Shown piece by piece: positions 1-10,000 of a DNA stretch of 23,155 nt. The translations under genes were made by a program, and so were the position numbers. Below the pieces are notes generated by a model. It was not told where the DNA came from and did not search any database. It saw nothing but the letters and a program-made list of their open reading frames with translations. Source of the stretch: Phaeoceros laevis. Taxonomy: Eukaryota; Anthocerotophyta; Anthocerotopsida; Notothyladales. Position 1 is the stretch's first letter, and every line of letters starts with the position of its first letter. The DNA is taken from assembly GCA_049999765.1 (NCBI GenBank), contig JBNGIQ010009279.1, positions 24,253-47,407 on the forward strand, read 5' to 3'.

Positions 1-30
1 GTCTCGGGCATGCATTGTAGTCATTCTTAC

Positions 31-109
31 CTTCAGCAGACGCCGAGAGCGTGCTAGCAGATGCAATTACAAGGAGGAGCAGCAGCACGGCAATGCGGTG
101 ATGAGCCAT
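31..109 (-). CDS. First coding exon of a secreted-protein gene (signal peptide), partial
   Basis: Read on the minus strand, an ATG at 109-107 opens a 26-codon exon beginning MAHHRIAVLLLLLVIASAS and ending in SASAE. It stops at a consensus donor: exon end ...GCTGAAG, then gtaag at 30-26. The hydrophobic run of leucines, valine and isoleucine followed by small residues (Ala-Ser-Ala) is a textbook secretory signal peptide with a likely cleavage site near the exon end. The rest of the gene lies beyond the left edge, so the mature protein and its function are unknown. The exon is too short to stand out by length; the signal-peptide pattern plus the in-phase donor support it. The promoter would lie at about 110-500. 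Confidence 0.72.
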
Positions 110-690
110 CGCAACCAAGCCTGGGGCCGGAATTTACAGCGGCTTAAGGACAAGTTATGGCAAGTCTGGGCCATGAGCTACCAACTAATAGGCGGTACGG
201 TTAGGCGGGAGGCCTGTAACGGCGGCGAGTTGTTGGCTCTGGGGCCTGGTAGTTCGGACCTAAGAAGCAAGAAAACCATGACCACTGCTTCCGGGTTGGC
301 ACTAGACACAAAGAAGAGAAGACATAAGCCACACTCACAAGCGCTAACGAATCAGAACAAACTTGTATGAAGTTCACCAAATACATATACTAAATATACG
401 AGCTGCCGAATCAGTGTCGATGGACTTTAGTACATTACGTCATGGTTTGTGGGAACCAGAATCAAATGGATATGAGACTGGTGCATTGCAGACTTAGCAC
501 AGTGAAAAAATGTCGCAGATTACGATCATAATCCCGGGGCTCGCGCGGGCTTTATAACTCCCCGCTTCCCTTTAAGTATGTTAAAGGAGGGCGGTCGCAC
601 CGGGTATCATTACCCGTGCTAATGCCATAACCCAGTGCTCCGGGCTTCCTTTAACATACTCGGTGTGTGCACCGGGTAACACATTATGCC
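110..690. other. Intergenic: promoter side of the secreted-protein gene
   Basis: No coding region is recognised. The part next to 110 should hold the 5' leader and promoter of the minus-strand signal-peptide gene. The only clear structure is a 14-bp inverted repeat at 575-588 and 647-660, listed separately. Confidence 0.5.
575..660. repeat. 14-bp perfect inverted repeat
   Basis: agtatgttaaagga at 575-588 is the exact reverse complement of tcctttaacatact at 647-660, with a 58-bp spacer. It lies just outside the left end of the inverted PPR fragment, so it could mark a rearrangement end or a short miniature element. No target-site duplication is obvious. Confidence 0.6.
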
Positions 691-943
691 CCACCCGGTA
701 GCACATTATGTTGATGTCAAACATCGCTCGGCTCCTCGCAGGCATGATAACGCGAAGGCGAAGGCCCAGGCGTGGACGAAGCCTGGACAGAGCTGGACCG
801 AGGTACACGGCATTGTTCATTCTTTTGTGGTGGGAGATCCGAACCTCCTGAAATGGACAAAATCGATATGTACCAGCTAACATACGCCCTGTGTGGGCAC
901 AATGAGAAACTGGCTATTGCGCATGCCCTTGTGGACACCGGAG
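690..943 (+). pseudogene. PPR protein C-terminal fragment (E/E+/DYW), inverted and decayed
   Basis: The plus strand shows decayed pieces of the C-terminal tail of a DYW-class PPR protein in the expected order. At about 713-750 is an E2-like MSNIARLLAGM. At about 781-840 is the E+ signature PGQSWTEVHGIVHSFVVGD. After a frameshift at about 848 comes PEMDKIDMYQLTYALCGHNE and KLAIAHALVDTGD (to about 943), which matches the LCGHSEKLAIAFGLI block of the DYW cytidine deaminase domain. The stretch between PEMDKI and the LCGH block is shorter than usual, so there is a deletion. The zinc-binding HxE and CxxCH residues are not present as a set and the frame is broken, so it cannot encode an editing enzyme. 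It abuts the minus-strand pseudogene (945-2800), which ends inside its E1 motif. A local inversion of that gene's tail is the simplest reading; two unrelated fragments are the alternative. Confidence 0.72.
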
Positions 944-944
944 A

Positions 945-2800
945 TCACAAACACAAGTATAGTGCTGGATTGTTGGAGTTAAGCGATACTCTGTGCTCGT
1001 AGTCTCGAAGTACTTTTGGGCCTCGACCAACAGACCAACATGACTGCACAACGTGAGCATAGAGAAATGTGATGCTGTCTGGCCTGCTGCTTCGTCGTGT
1101 ACATCACGACGGACACAGCTTCACTGTCTCCTTGGCGGGCATATCCGCTTGTGAATGCATTCCGAGCAACAATGTCTTATTCCTGACAAGCGCATCAAAG
1201 ACCTGCTGAGCGGCAACCATCCTGCCACATTCAGAATACATGTCAATCTTGTCACTAAGTAATCAGTCATAGCTTCTACTCCAGCTTCTGTAACTAGGGC
1301 AGAATTTCCTTCCCCTTCTCCAATGCAGCAAGACTACCGCAGGCCTGCATTAGGTGTAAACAGGTAACAGAATTACGTGGAGTTCAGCCCTCTTGTTGAG
1401 CCCGTTGTAGCATATTGAACGTCCTGGACCGAGTTTCCGGATACATCCCAACCTCAAGACACCACATTCAGCTGACTGACAATCAGGTATCTGTCTCACT
1501 GTATGTTCGTAGCGTCAGTTGTAAACCTCCAGGTCTTCCCAACCTCCCTCGCACTTGCCTTGCTACTGCAGAGAGTTGACAGAACATCACAACCGTAAAC
1601 TTGTAAAAGAAATTAGGAAACAACAAATCAACAACATGAGCGGTCAAGCTTATTCATAGATCTGCAAGCAACAAGGCTTTATGCATGGACGTACAATAGT
1701 TGGAAGACCATTGGCATCAAGTACTGTTGTTTGCACCTCATCTGCTCAATGCGCACCGCACACCACTTTGAGAGGGCACATCCCTGTAACAGGCAAAGAC
1801 TTCCTAATTTGCATACATATCCACCAGGCAGTCTCAACCACCGTATCAGCTTCCTGACCCCTCTCTTGAAGCTGCGGGTTCACCACCTTCCTCTGATGTA
1901 AATCTCTGACACTTGCACATGTTTACAGGAGGCAAACGAACGTCAGAGTGATGCCCTCGAGCTGCATCCTTGCATAAAAAGCAAGGGATTCTTGACCAAG
2001 CCCATGCTCTGTTCACATCCTGGTATCATAGTATTCCGTGTGACCACATCTCGGGATGACAAGGTGTTCGAAAATGTGCAATCCTCCTCTAGCTTCCTGG
2101 ATTTTACATATCCTGTGATCATAGCAGTCGATGCCACTAGGCTCTTGATTGGCAAACTGTTAACACTGGGCGTGCATCCCTTAAGCTCCCACACCTTGTG
2201 TACATATTGACAAGGGCAGTTCCTGACAAAGATATCAGGTGAGGTCTCACTTCTCAAAAAGTCAGCATGAACCTCCCAGCCAGAACCCAGATCGCCTGCA
2301 ATAGCACACGCTTTGAGAACTGCCACGAATACATGGTTGCCCGAACCTACCAGCCAGAACCCAGATCGCCTGCAATAGCACACGCTTTGAGAACTGCCAC
2401 GAATACATGGTTGCCCGACTTTTCGGTTGACTCTTGCATCTGCTGGTATAGGCTTATGGCCTCTGTGGGCTGTCCATGCCGAGCATGCGCCAGAATGATT
2501 GAGGCTTACATGTAGGATTCACTGGAAGGCACCTCGTTGAAGGCTTTCAGTGCTTCCTCCAACTTCTTGTGCAGAGCGTACATGCAAATAATTTGGTTGG
2601 CCAGAAATGTGTTGGCCTCAGTCGCTCTTGATGACAAGCGCATGGGTGCGTCTGCCGAGAACAAAGTCCTTTTGTGCACCACTTAAGCAGAGGTTAGAAG
2701 AGAGACCTGTCAATGTGACATCTTCGACGCACCAGCAGGTCCAATGTCTGAACGGCCTGACCAAGCTCTCCTTCCTGAACATGGGGTTTGTTCTTGGAAG
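945..2800 (-). pseudogene. PLS-type PPR pseudogene
   Basis: Reading the minus strand downward, PPR motifs appear in changing frames with stops between them. EGELGQAVQTLDLL at about 2790-2750 is a typical N-terminal start of such proteins. Next are LGRRTHALVIKSD (about 2675-2640), EANTFLANQIICMYALHKK and LEEALKAFNEVPSSESYM (2632-2520), ASIILAHARHGQPTEAISLY (about 2510-2450), FVAVLKACAIAGDLGSGWEV (about 2325-2265), SRDVVTRNTMIPGC (about 2070-2030), ACGSLAALEKGKEI (about 1345-1300), DMYSECGRMVAAQQVFDAL (about 1245-1190), AFTSGYARQGDSEAVSVVMY (about 1165-1105) and MLTLCSHVGLLVEAQKYFE followed by TPTIQHYTCVCDL (about 1060-945). At least three PLS triplets and the start of an E1 motif are recognisable. 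Several frameshifts, stops and a 74-bp duplication rule out a functional product. Position 945 is where homology flips to the plus strand. Confidence 0.85.
2269..2416. repeat. 74-bp tandem duplication inside the PPR pseudogene
   Basis: The segment 2269-2342 (gaacctcccagccagaac...) is repeated immediately at 2343-2416 with an offset of 74 bp and essentially one substitution (gaacctc against gaaccta). Because 74 is not a multiple of three, the duplication shifts the pseudogene frame. The near identity of the copies says it is much younger than the other lesions. Confidence 0.93.
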
Positions 2801-4500
2801 TCTTCTATATGCCTTGGTACCCTGCCAAGTTGGACTGTCCAGTTAAGAAAAAAAATGGAAAGTCTCCATCCTAGCATGCACTTCCAGGGCAAAAAAAATT
2901 CCAGAATGTCTGAAGTAACAAACAGAAATCGCCAAAGAGGTGAGGGTAAGAAACTGAGACCTTCCAGCATGAATATGGCCAGCGCCATAGTGCAGTTCAG
3001 GGTGGCAAAACGCTGTACATCCACCAACAGGTTTGCCTGATAGCAACCTTCCTCCGGACCATGCATGTCTTGAGCCAATGCACGAAAATGCCTCGTAATA
3101 ACGTTGTTGAAGATTGAGACAAGGTCGCCTGTGCCTGCAAGCATGAAATGAAGGAATCTTTTCGGTTCCCAGTGGCCATCCCACAGATGTACCAGCAATG
3201 CCTGATCACATGGATTACCTTCTTAGACCTTTTTTGCCACCATGTCCAAGGACTACTGACCGAAGGAGGACTTGGACAGAATGCTTTCGATGTGACTGCA
3301 TCCCGGCCGTGCACAGCTAAGATTTTCAAGGACCTCTGAGAGCTGCTCAGAGACAGTTTCTCTTCGCTGCTTTAAAGCCTTTACGGGACAATGAACTGCC
3401 TCCGTGATGCAACACTGCGAACACTTGAAAATCTCCCATAGACTCCCTGGCCATATGAAGGTCGATAAGAGGTCGCTGCATACCGAGGTAAGACCTCCAA
3501 AATTTGCCCACGAAGACGGTTAGAGGTGGCCCACTGCCCTGGCCGAAGCACCTTGAGCACAGAATCCGCTCTTCAGAAACCCTGTGCAATAGACATCTAG
3601 TATCATAGAGGCCGAGAAGAGCCGGGACGAGCAAATCATCCCGCGGTTCTTTCCTTCATGCACTAACAATTGGTGGAGCGCCTTGGGAGCTGCTGCAAAG
3701 TGGCATGGGCTAAGCAAGCTCAGAAGAATGTAAAGCGTAGGGCAGAATTTACAAGAGAAGGCAAGCTGGCAGACACGCAAGGGAAGAGGCATCTGGAAGC
3801 TCATGCAAAGACCAGAGGTAATTCTGGAGCTCCAATTCGAAGCCCACTGTCACATGGTCTGCACCGAGCTGGAAAATTAAAAGTGTGCGAACAGGTCAGG
3901 AATCCTTGATCTCTGACAAGGGTTGCAGTAATAAGACCATAGTCTGACAGCAAACATGGCCCGAGAGAACGTTCAAGGGATGGTATCATCGACGGTGAAT
4001 TAATCACACCTGTTATTAGATAAACACTTCTGTCCTTGGTACCGGACCGGAACGGTGGGACGACTATCGTGTGCTGGCACCGCTGGGAACCCGGCACATG
4101 CCGTGCCTGGTGGACATGTATTTTGAATGTAGCAGTGGATACCTGGCATTATCTGCCCTCCAGAACATGGATGTTGTTACCAATTTATTACTACGAAAGG
4201 CGAGCTGATGATGAATTAGCTCACAGTTCAAGGCGATTCACAATGAGCAAAGGCAGCAAGATTCTTCTCGTGCCTCGAATTCATGCTTCTGGTCTAATAA
4301 GATTGCCTGCATTAATTGCCGTGTCAGAGCAAAGGGATCTCGTGGGCGGAAGCGGAGGCCAGATCAGGTGGAACAATCATTCCAACGGGCAATCAGATGA
4401 TGAAGATCAGCCCAAAGCAGCCGCATTAACTGCGGTTAACGGAACCACGGTTAGGCGAGACGTGAGTAAACTAGACGGACGTTAGTAGTGGGGGCGGCTG
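2800..4500. other. Intergenic: no recognisable gene
   Basis: Open frames of 80-160 codons occur on both strands here, but none shows a family motif, a transit peptide followed by conserved sequence, or consistent exon structure. The part at about 2800-3350 may be the decayed 5' end or promoter of the minus-strand PPR pseudogene. The part near 4000-4500 is ordinary AT/GC-mixed spacer. Confidence 0.5.
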
Positions 4501-7032
4501 ATTTCCTAATAATTTCTAAGGGCGGTTCATTCAAGAAGCAGCAGGTCGTCACGGAGGGGAGGCAACAAGAAAAGATTGGTTGGTTCGCTCGCTTGGCCAG
4601 ATCCATCCATGATCACGACTCACTCACGACAGTGCACGCATCCCCAAACGGAGTGCGTGAGTCGTCAACGCCGTCCCGTCCCGGGCCCGGCCTGGCCTGG
4701 CCCTTTTTGTGGCGCAAATAAAAAAGGGAAGGCCGTTAAAGAGGCGGGGTTGGCGGCGGGGGCCACCAACCGGGCAAGTGTAGCTTTTTCAAACTGGCCG
4801 CTCTCTCTCTAAATCTGCGAGAATCTCTCTCCGATCGGGCGGGGCCTCCCATTCGTGCCATTTACTGGCGCCAGGGTTACAAAATACTCTGGGCCCGCGC
4901 CCCTCCCCCCCCGTTTTATCATTCGCTCATGTGCCTCTTTTCTATTCCCGGGACGCCTCTCACGTAACGGCGGCCTCCCCCCAGTGGCGACCGGGTAATA
5001 ATCCGGCCACACGCCCCGGCTGCTGTCCGCTATCTGTCGCCCGCCGTTCATGCGGGAATTAGGAGTCCCCGTCGGAGACCTGCCTTCACTGCGCTGCCAA
5101 CCTGCCTGCTGCAGCAGAGCAGCCTGTGACCACTCTGACTGTTCCCGTCCAGTCCCGTCCCGTCCAGCTTGGAGTCCGGGGCTCTGCTCCCGCCATCTTC
5201 TTTGCCACCTGCCGCCGGCCTGCCTGCGCTGCGGTTTGTTGGTCCCCTCTGCCTCCTGCGCATTGCTGCTGTGCGAGAGCGAGCTCGTACCTGCTTCCTT
5301 GGCTGCGTTGATGTTGTCGTTGCTGCCGTAGGGCTGAAGTTGGTCCAAAGGAGCGGCCTTGGCTCGTCCTCTCTTCTTCTTCTTCTTCCTGCTCTCTGTC
5401 TCCGCGGTTTCTGCCGCCGGTCTCCGCGTTCCTCCGGCGCCGGCGTCATGTAGCTGGAGCTTATTGGTGAGGAGAGGGCATGGCGGATAGCTCTTGAGCT
5501 CTTTTTTTTTCTCTCTCCCCCGGTTTGGCTGCGGGAATTGCGCGGGCTGTGAGAGTGCTGCTTTTTTGTTGCTGCTGCTTCTCTCTTCCGCGGTTTTGGC
5601 GGGAGTCGCTGGCCAATTGATGTTGCTGTTTGCTGCATTGCCTGATTTGTCATTGCGTCTCTGCTCCGGTGCTGTGGAATTGTGCTGTGTTCAATTTGTG
5701 GAGCACCGCTGCTCGCTTTCTTCAGCTGAGTCAAGCTTGGAACTGGATGGTGGTTGCGGCAGGTCGGATCAGGCAATCGGATGAGGTCTGGGGGCGTGCT
5801 GCTTCGGAGGCCTGATCTGAGCTTCTCAGGGGAGCTGCAGCCTGCTTGACCGGAGGGAGGGAAGAAGGGAGGGAGGGAGGAAAGGAGAAGGGAGGAAAGT
5901 TTTTGCGGAGGAGCAGTAGGTTGACCAGCGGGAAGGTCGAATTTGAGGGAGAAAGAGGAAGCGCACAGTCTGCAGGGAGGAAGGAGAGCAATTGGCTGCA
6001 GCTGCCGCGGATGTGGCACGTTTTCTTGCCGGCGGAGTTGGGAAAAAGCTGGCAAGGCAGGCGGGCAGGATGATTGTCGTGGAGCTGTGTGGGAGTTTGT
6101 TGGAGGTGGCCAAGGCCTGCTTGGAGCATCCTGGTGTTGTTTGTTGATTCGATTGGACGGGAGCTGGAGGAGAAGTTGCCTATGGAGCAGGGTGAGGAGA
6201 CAGCAGGGACCTTCACCGGGCTCTCTTGGCGCTCTGAACACGGCATTCATGCGGGGATAGAGGCGGATGTTACTCTGCACATCCACACTTAAGAGCGTAG
6301 TGACAAGGATAAACCCGCAGGAGGGAGTTCCATGGCAGAGCAGGGGGGTGAGCGGGGGGGGGACAGGTGGGGTGACAACCGAGATCAGAGGTTCTACTGG
6401 GGCAGTTTTTGCATGAACCTGGGTACCAGCTGTGTGCATTACACATTTCAAGGATGGAGGGGCGATCCCTTGGGAGTCTTGTCTTCCAGTTCCGGTCCTG
6501 CGTTGGATGAGAGCGAGTCCTACACGAGTGACCTCACGCACGACAGCCCCCGAATTTCCACCACCAACACTGCTTTGGCGTTGGACCGGAATGCCGGCTC
6601 TTCTAAGCAGGCAGTGCAAATGGGGTCCGGGCTGGTGAAACCTGAAGTCTTTCCCCAGCCATCCGGTGGCAGCGCTCCAGCTCCAGCCCCGGGCAGAGTT
6701 CCCAGTTTGAGCCGAGTGGTTGCAGCAGAGATGGGGTCGGGGGCAGCCAAGTACGATGGTGTGCGAATTTGCGGCTTGGGCTGCGAGCCAGGTCAAGGCG
6801 CTGGACATGACTGCTTGAGGACTTTTCCCGAGTCATGCGCGCCCGTGAGGCCTGGATCCAAATTTTGGAGTGTTGTCCATGAACCGATGTTCTGCTCCAG
6901 AATGGCCCTTATGGTTGGTTGCTCTCTTCCTCTTCCGTACTCTCTTGTTTTTGCCGCGCTTTTACTTGCAATCCGTTAATTGGCTAAACGGCTTGTCGAG
7001 TGACTGTCCTGTTGGGGCCTTGTGTACAGATT
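4500..7032 (+). promoter_or_regulatory. GC-rich promoter and long 5' leader of the histidine kinase gene
   Basis: About 2.5 kb of GC-rich sequence precedes the first recognisable kinase codon. It contains a TATA-like aataaaaaag at about 4715, pyrimidine patches (ctctctctctct at about 4800; a CTT-rich stretch at about 5366-5402) of the kind found near plant transcription starts, possible leader introns (for example ttattg|gtgagg near 5466), and several upstream open frames. One of these, 6332-6979 (215 codons), ends in a hydrophobic stretch (ALMVGCSLPLPYSL...FAALLLAI) and could be either an upstream ORF or an alternative N-terminal exon. Exact transcript ends cannot be read from sequence alone. 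Confidence 0.5.
5852..5880 (+). promoter_or_regulatory. G-tract cluster (possible G-quadruplex) in the kinase leader
   Basis: Five GGG runs separated by one to four bases lie in 29 bp, starting gagggagggaagaaggg. This fits the general pattern for a G-quadruplex on the plus strand, which is the sense of the downstream gene, so it could form in leader RNA. It is embedded in a longer purine-rich stretch running to about 5905. Confidence 0.5.
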
Positions 7033-10000
7033 ATGCTGTCCTTGGTCATCATAGCGTTCACAGCATCGGCCTACCACACTGCCAGATTTGAATTAAGGAG
7101 GTCTGCCAGCTCCGTGGGTGCCAACATTCAACGGGGACTTCTGCTAACCGCACAGGAAACGTTCGACCAAGCACTAAAAGTAAACGAAGCAGCAGCATTT
7201 GCTTTGGCACGTTTCTCCACCTCCTCTGTAGGATCAGTCGGATCATTTTCTGACTACCCCTCGCTACTCGACAAGGTATTGCATCTACGACGCAAGATTG
7301 CTGTTTGTTTGTACAAGTTGTATGCTGGTACCGCTTCTGACTGAACGTGTCGGACTCATTCATTCTCTGTTGTACAGGTTGCTCCTTACCTCTGGATTGC
7401 CTACTCCACGCGCCCAGAGTCTGCGCTTGTTGGGTTTCTGGCCTCAAGCGGGGAGTTCATTGCTTACAGTCGGTCCCGAGATACATCTCTCGTCTACGCC
7501 GTTCCTCCGGCCTCTGGTGCTTCCAACGTGTCCACTGTATCGAATTCTTGTGTCGCACCAACCTCTTATCACTGGTACTATCAGCCAGTAAACCGGAGTG
7601 ATGGTCGACCTACTAATGCGTCTCAATCAGTAGATTGCTCATTTTTTATTCCCAGATCCTCTGTAGTTCAAGCTGCTTTGAACGACAGCTCTGGCCGCGC
7701 ATTCTGGACCATTTCCCTGGCAGAGGATGGAGATGTGCTTCTGGTGTCCATGCAAGCTGTTGTGCTTCCAGGCTTTCAGTACCCGGTTGGCGTCGTGATG
7801 ACATCTGTGTCCATATCCGATGATCTCCGTTGGCTTGGAAAGCAGGACTTGTTGAATGGGGATTTCTATGTTATCGATGAGCATGGTAATCTGCTCAGGC
7901 AGACGAGGGCTCAGAGACCAAAGGTTGTTGCTCCTCAACAACTACCCAGGGCCGAGGCCTCCGATAATCCGGTAGTTGCAGAGACGTCAAGATACCTGAT
8001 CAACCAGCTGGGAAACTTAAGCAGCTTAGCTGTTGAGCCATTCACTCTGGACAAAGTGAAGATAAACGGACAAGAATACAGGGTACAGAGCATTCCGCTT
8101 GACCCAATCTGCAAATGCCTGGTAAACCTCCTACCCTGCCTGTCTGCTTTCTTTGTTAAGGTGTCATTCAACAACATTCTCAGACAACATTCCTGCGAAA
8201 CTTACATTTTCTACATCTGGTTGAGACTTACGTCTGCTTCATGCAGGTTGCAGTCGTTGTCCTTCCGCGAAGAAATATACTCAGCAGTGCAGGCCGTGGA
8301 ACTCATCAGCTTCTGATTATTTACGTATGTATATCTATGGGTCTCATCGTATCGGGCTGCATTCTGGTTCTGCTGATTACTAAAGGTGTTAGCAGAGCGA
8401 TGCAAAGAGAACAGTCCTACATAGCGCAAGTGAAGGCAGTCAAATCGATGGAGAAGAGAACTCATCACAAGCATCAGTTTTTTGCAAATATGAGCCATGA
8501 TCTACGAACTCCTCTGGCTGCCATTATTGGCCTGATTGACATGATACTATCTGACAAGAATTCACTTGCTTCGGAGCTTGAAGCCAATATGGTACATATG
8601 AAGTCATGCGCAAACAGCCTCTTGGGTATATACCATCTTCTTTGGTTGATTTCAGGCTACAAGTGAAGTACAGCTATTGGGCTATGAGGAGCTACTTGTG
8701 TTGGTGTACTAACCAATAGGTTTTTGCATGGCTTTAAGCAGGAATTATGAACTCGATCTTGGATCTCAGCAACTTAGAAGGTGGCAAATTGGACTTCAAT
8801 CCCTGCGATTTTGACCTCGTTAGTGTACTGGAGGAGGTTGTGGATACCTTTGCAGTGGTGGGCTTGAAAAAAGATGTGGAGGTCGTTCTTGAGCTTCCAG
8901 ATGACAGCATCGAGTCATGCCGATGGGTTCATGGAGATTCAAGGCATGTGAAGCAAGTCATCAGCAATCTACTCAGCAACGCTGTAAAGTTCACAGGGGA
9001 GGGAGGGCAGGTTGCTGTACGGGTTTGGCCCAAGCCTATAGCTCCCCGTTCTTCAGGTGCGAGTGCGGGTGGTAGAGGGTGGCTCAGGAGCATGGCCCGA
9101 TCTCGAATATTTCGATGGGGAAAGTCGCTGCCAAGTGATGCCGGTGGCAGATGTCCAGGAGGGCAGGACAGTGTAGAATATGAGTTTGAAGTTGACGATT
9201 CAGGCGTTGGTATACCTCCTGCAAAAAGGGAGGCTGTGTTTCACAATTTTGTTCAAGCTAGTTCGCGAGTGCACCGTATCCATGGGGGTGCGGGCCTGGG
9301 TCTTGCCATCGTTCGTTCATTGGTACAGTTTTCCTTCTCCATATGCATCTGCAGTCCTCCATCTGCTGATATGCTTTCCTGGGGCAATTTGAATTTGTTT
9401 GACCTGTCTAAGGGACGGATGGCACATGCTCTTGCAAAATTGGGGTTTATGCCATGGCTCAAAGACTGACTAAGGTAGGTGCATTAAAGGACAACCTGCG
9501 CTGGCTTGTTTGTGTCTATGGCATTTGACTTCGGAGAGAAGAGGTTGTACTTCTTATGTATATGCACAGGGTGGGTTGGTCTACAGCTTATGGTGGCCTA
9601 ACCCGTGGCTCTCACAGGTACATGTAATGGGTGGACACATTTGGATTGCGAACAAACAAGAACCTGGCACTCTTATCAAGTTTGAATTGACATTCCAAAA
9701 GTCTGCAAGAGAAGTTGCACCACAACGGACTGCAAAGCGCTTTTTTATCACTGGTAAAGGCAGAGAGAGTTCAGCTGACAATTTTAGGAGGAGTGCAAGC
9801 CAGCGTCCCATCACTCTGGCGCAGCACCTTGTGAAGGAAGAAAGTCGAGTATCCCTGTCTTCAAGGAGGGAGGAGGGAGATGTCCAGGTATTGCTAGCTA
9901 TGCAGGGAAAGGTTGGCAAACAGTTAGTCTATACATGGATGGAGAAAAGAGGAGCAGTTGTATGGGACGTTTCTGAATGGAATGACATCTCCACCACCTT

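Noticed and set aside
1943-2383. A 146-codon minus-strand frame that could be called a small gene
   Set aside because: Its content is a broken piece of the PPR pseudogene; homology continues on both sides in other frames.
4036-4485. A 149-codon plus-strand frame in the left intergenic region
   Set aside because: No recognisable motif, no conserved composition and no exon context; not distinguishable from chance.
5048-6808. A 586-codon minus-strand open frame, rich in Ser, Pro, Arg and Gln
   Set aside because: It is low-complexity and shows no domain or family motif. It lies antisense to the GC-rich kinase leader, where stop codons are rare by composition.
7588-7655. A possible 68-bp intron (cca|gtaaac ... 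attcccag) in the kinase sensor region with a tactaat branch-like motif
   Set aside because: Splicing it would shift the reading frame. Alternative donors give a stop codon or an implausibly short intron, so the frame was kept open here.
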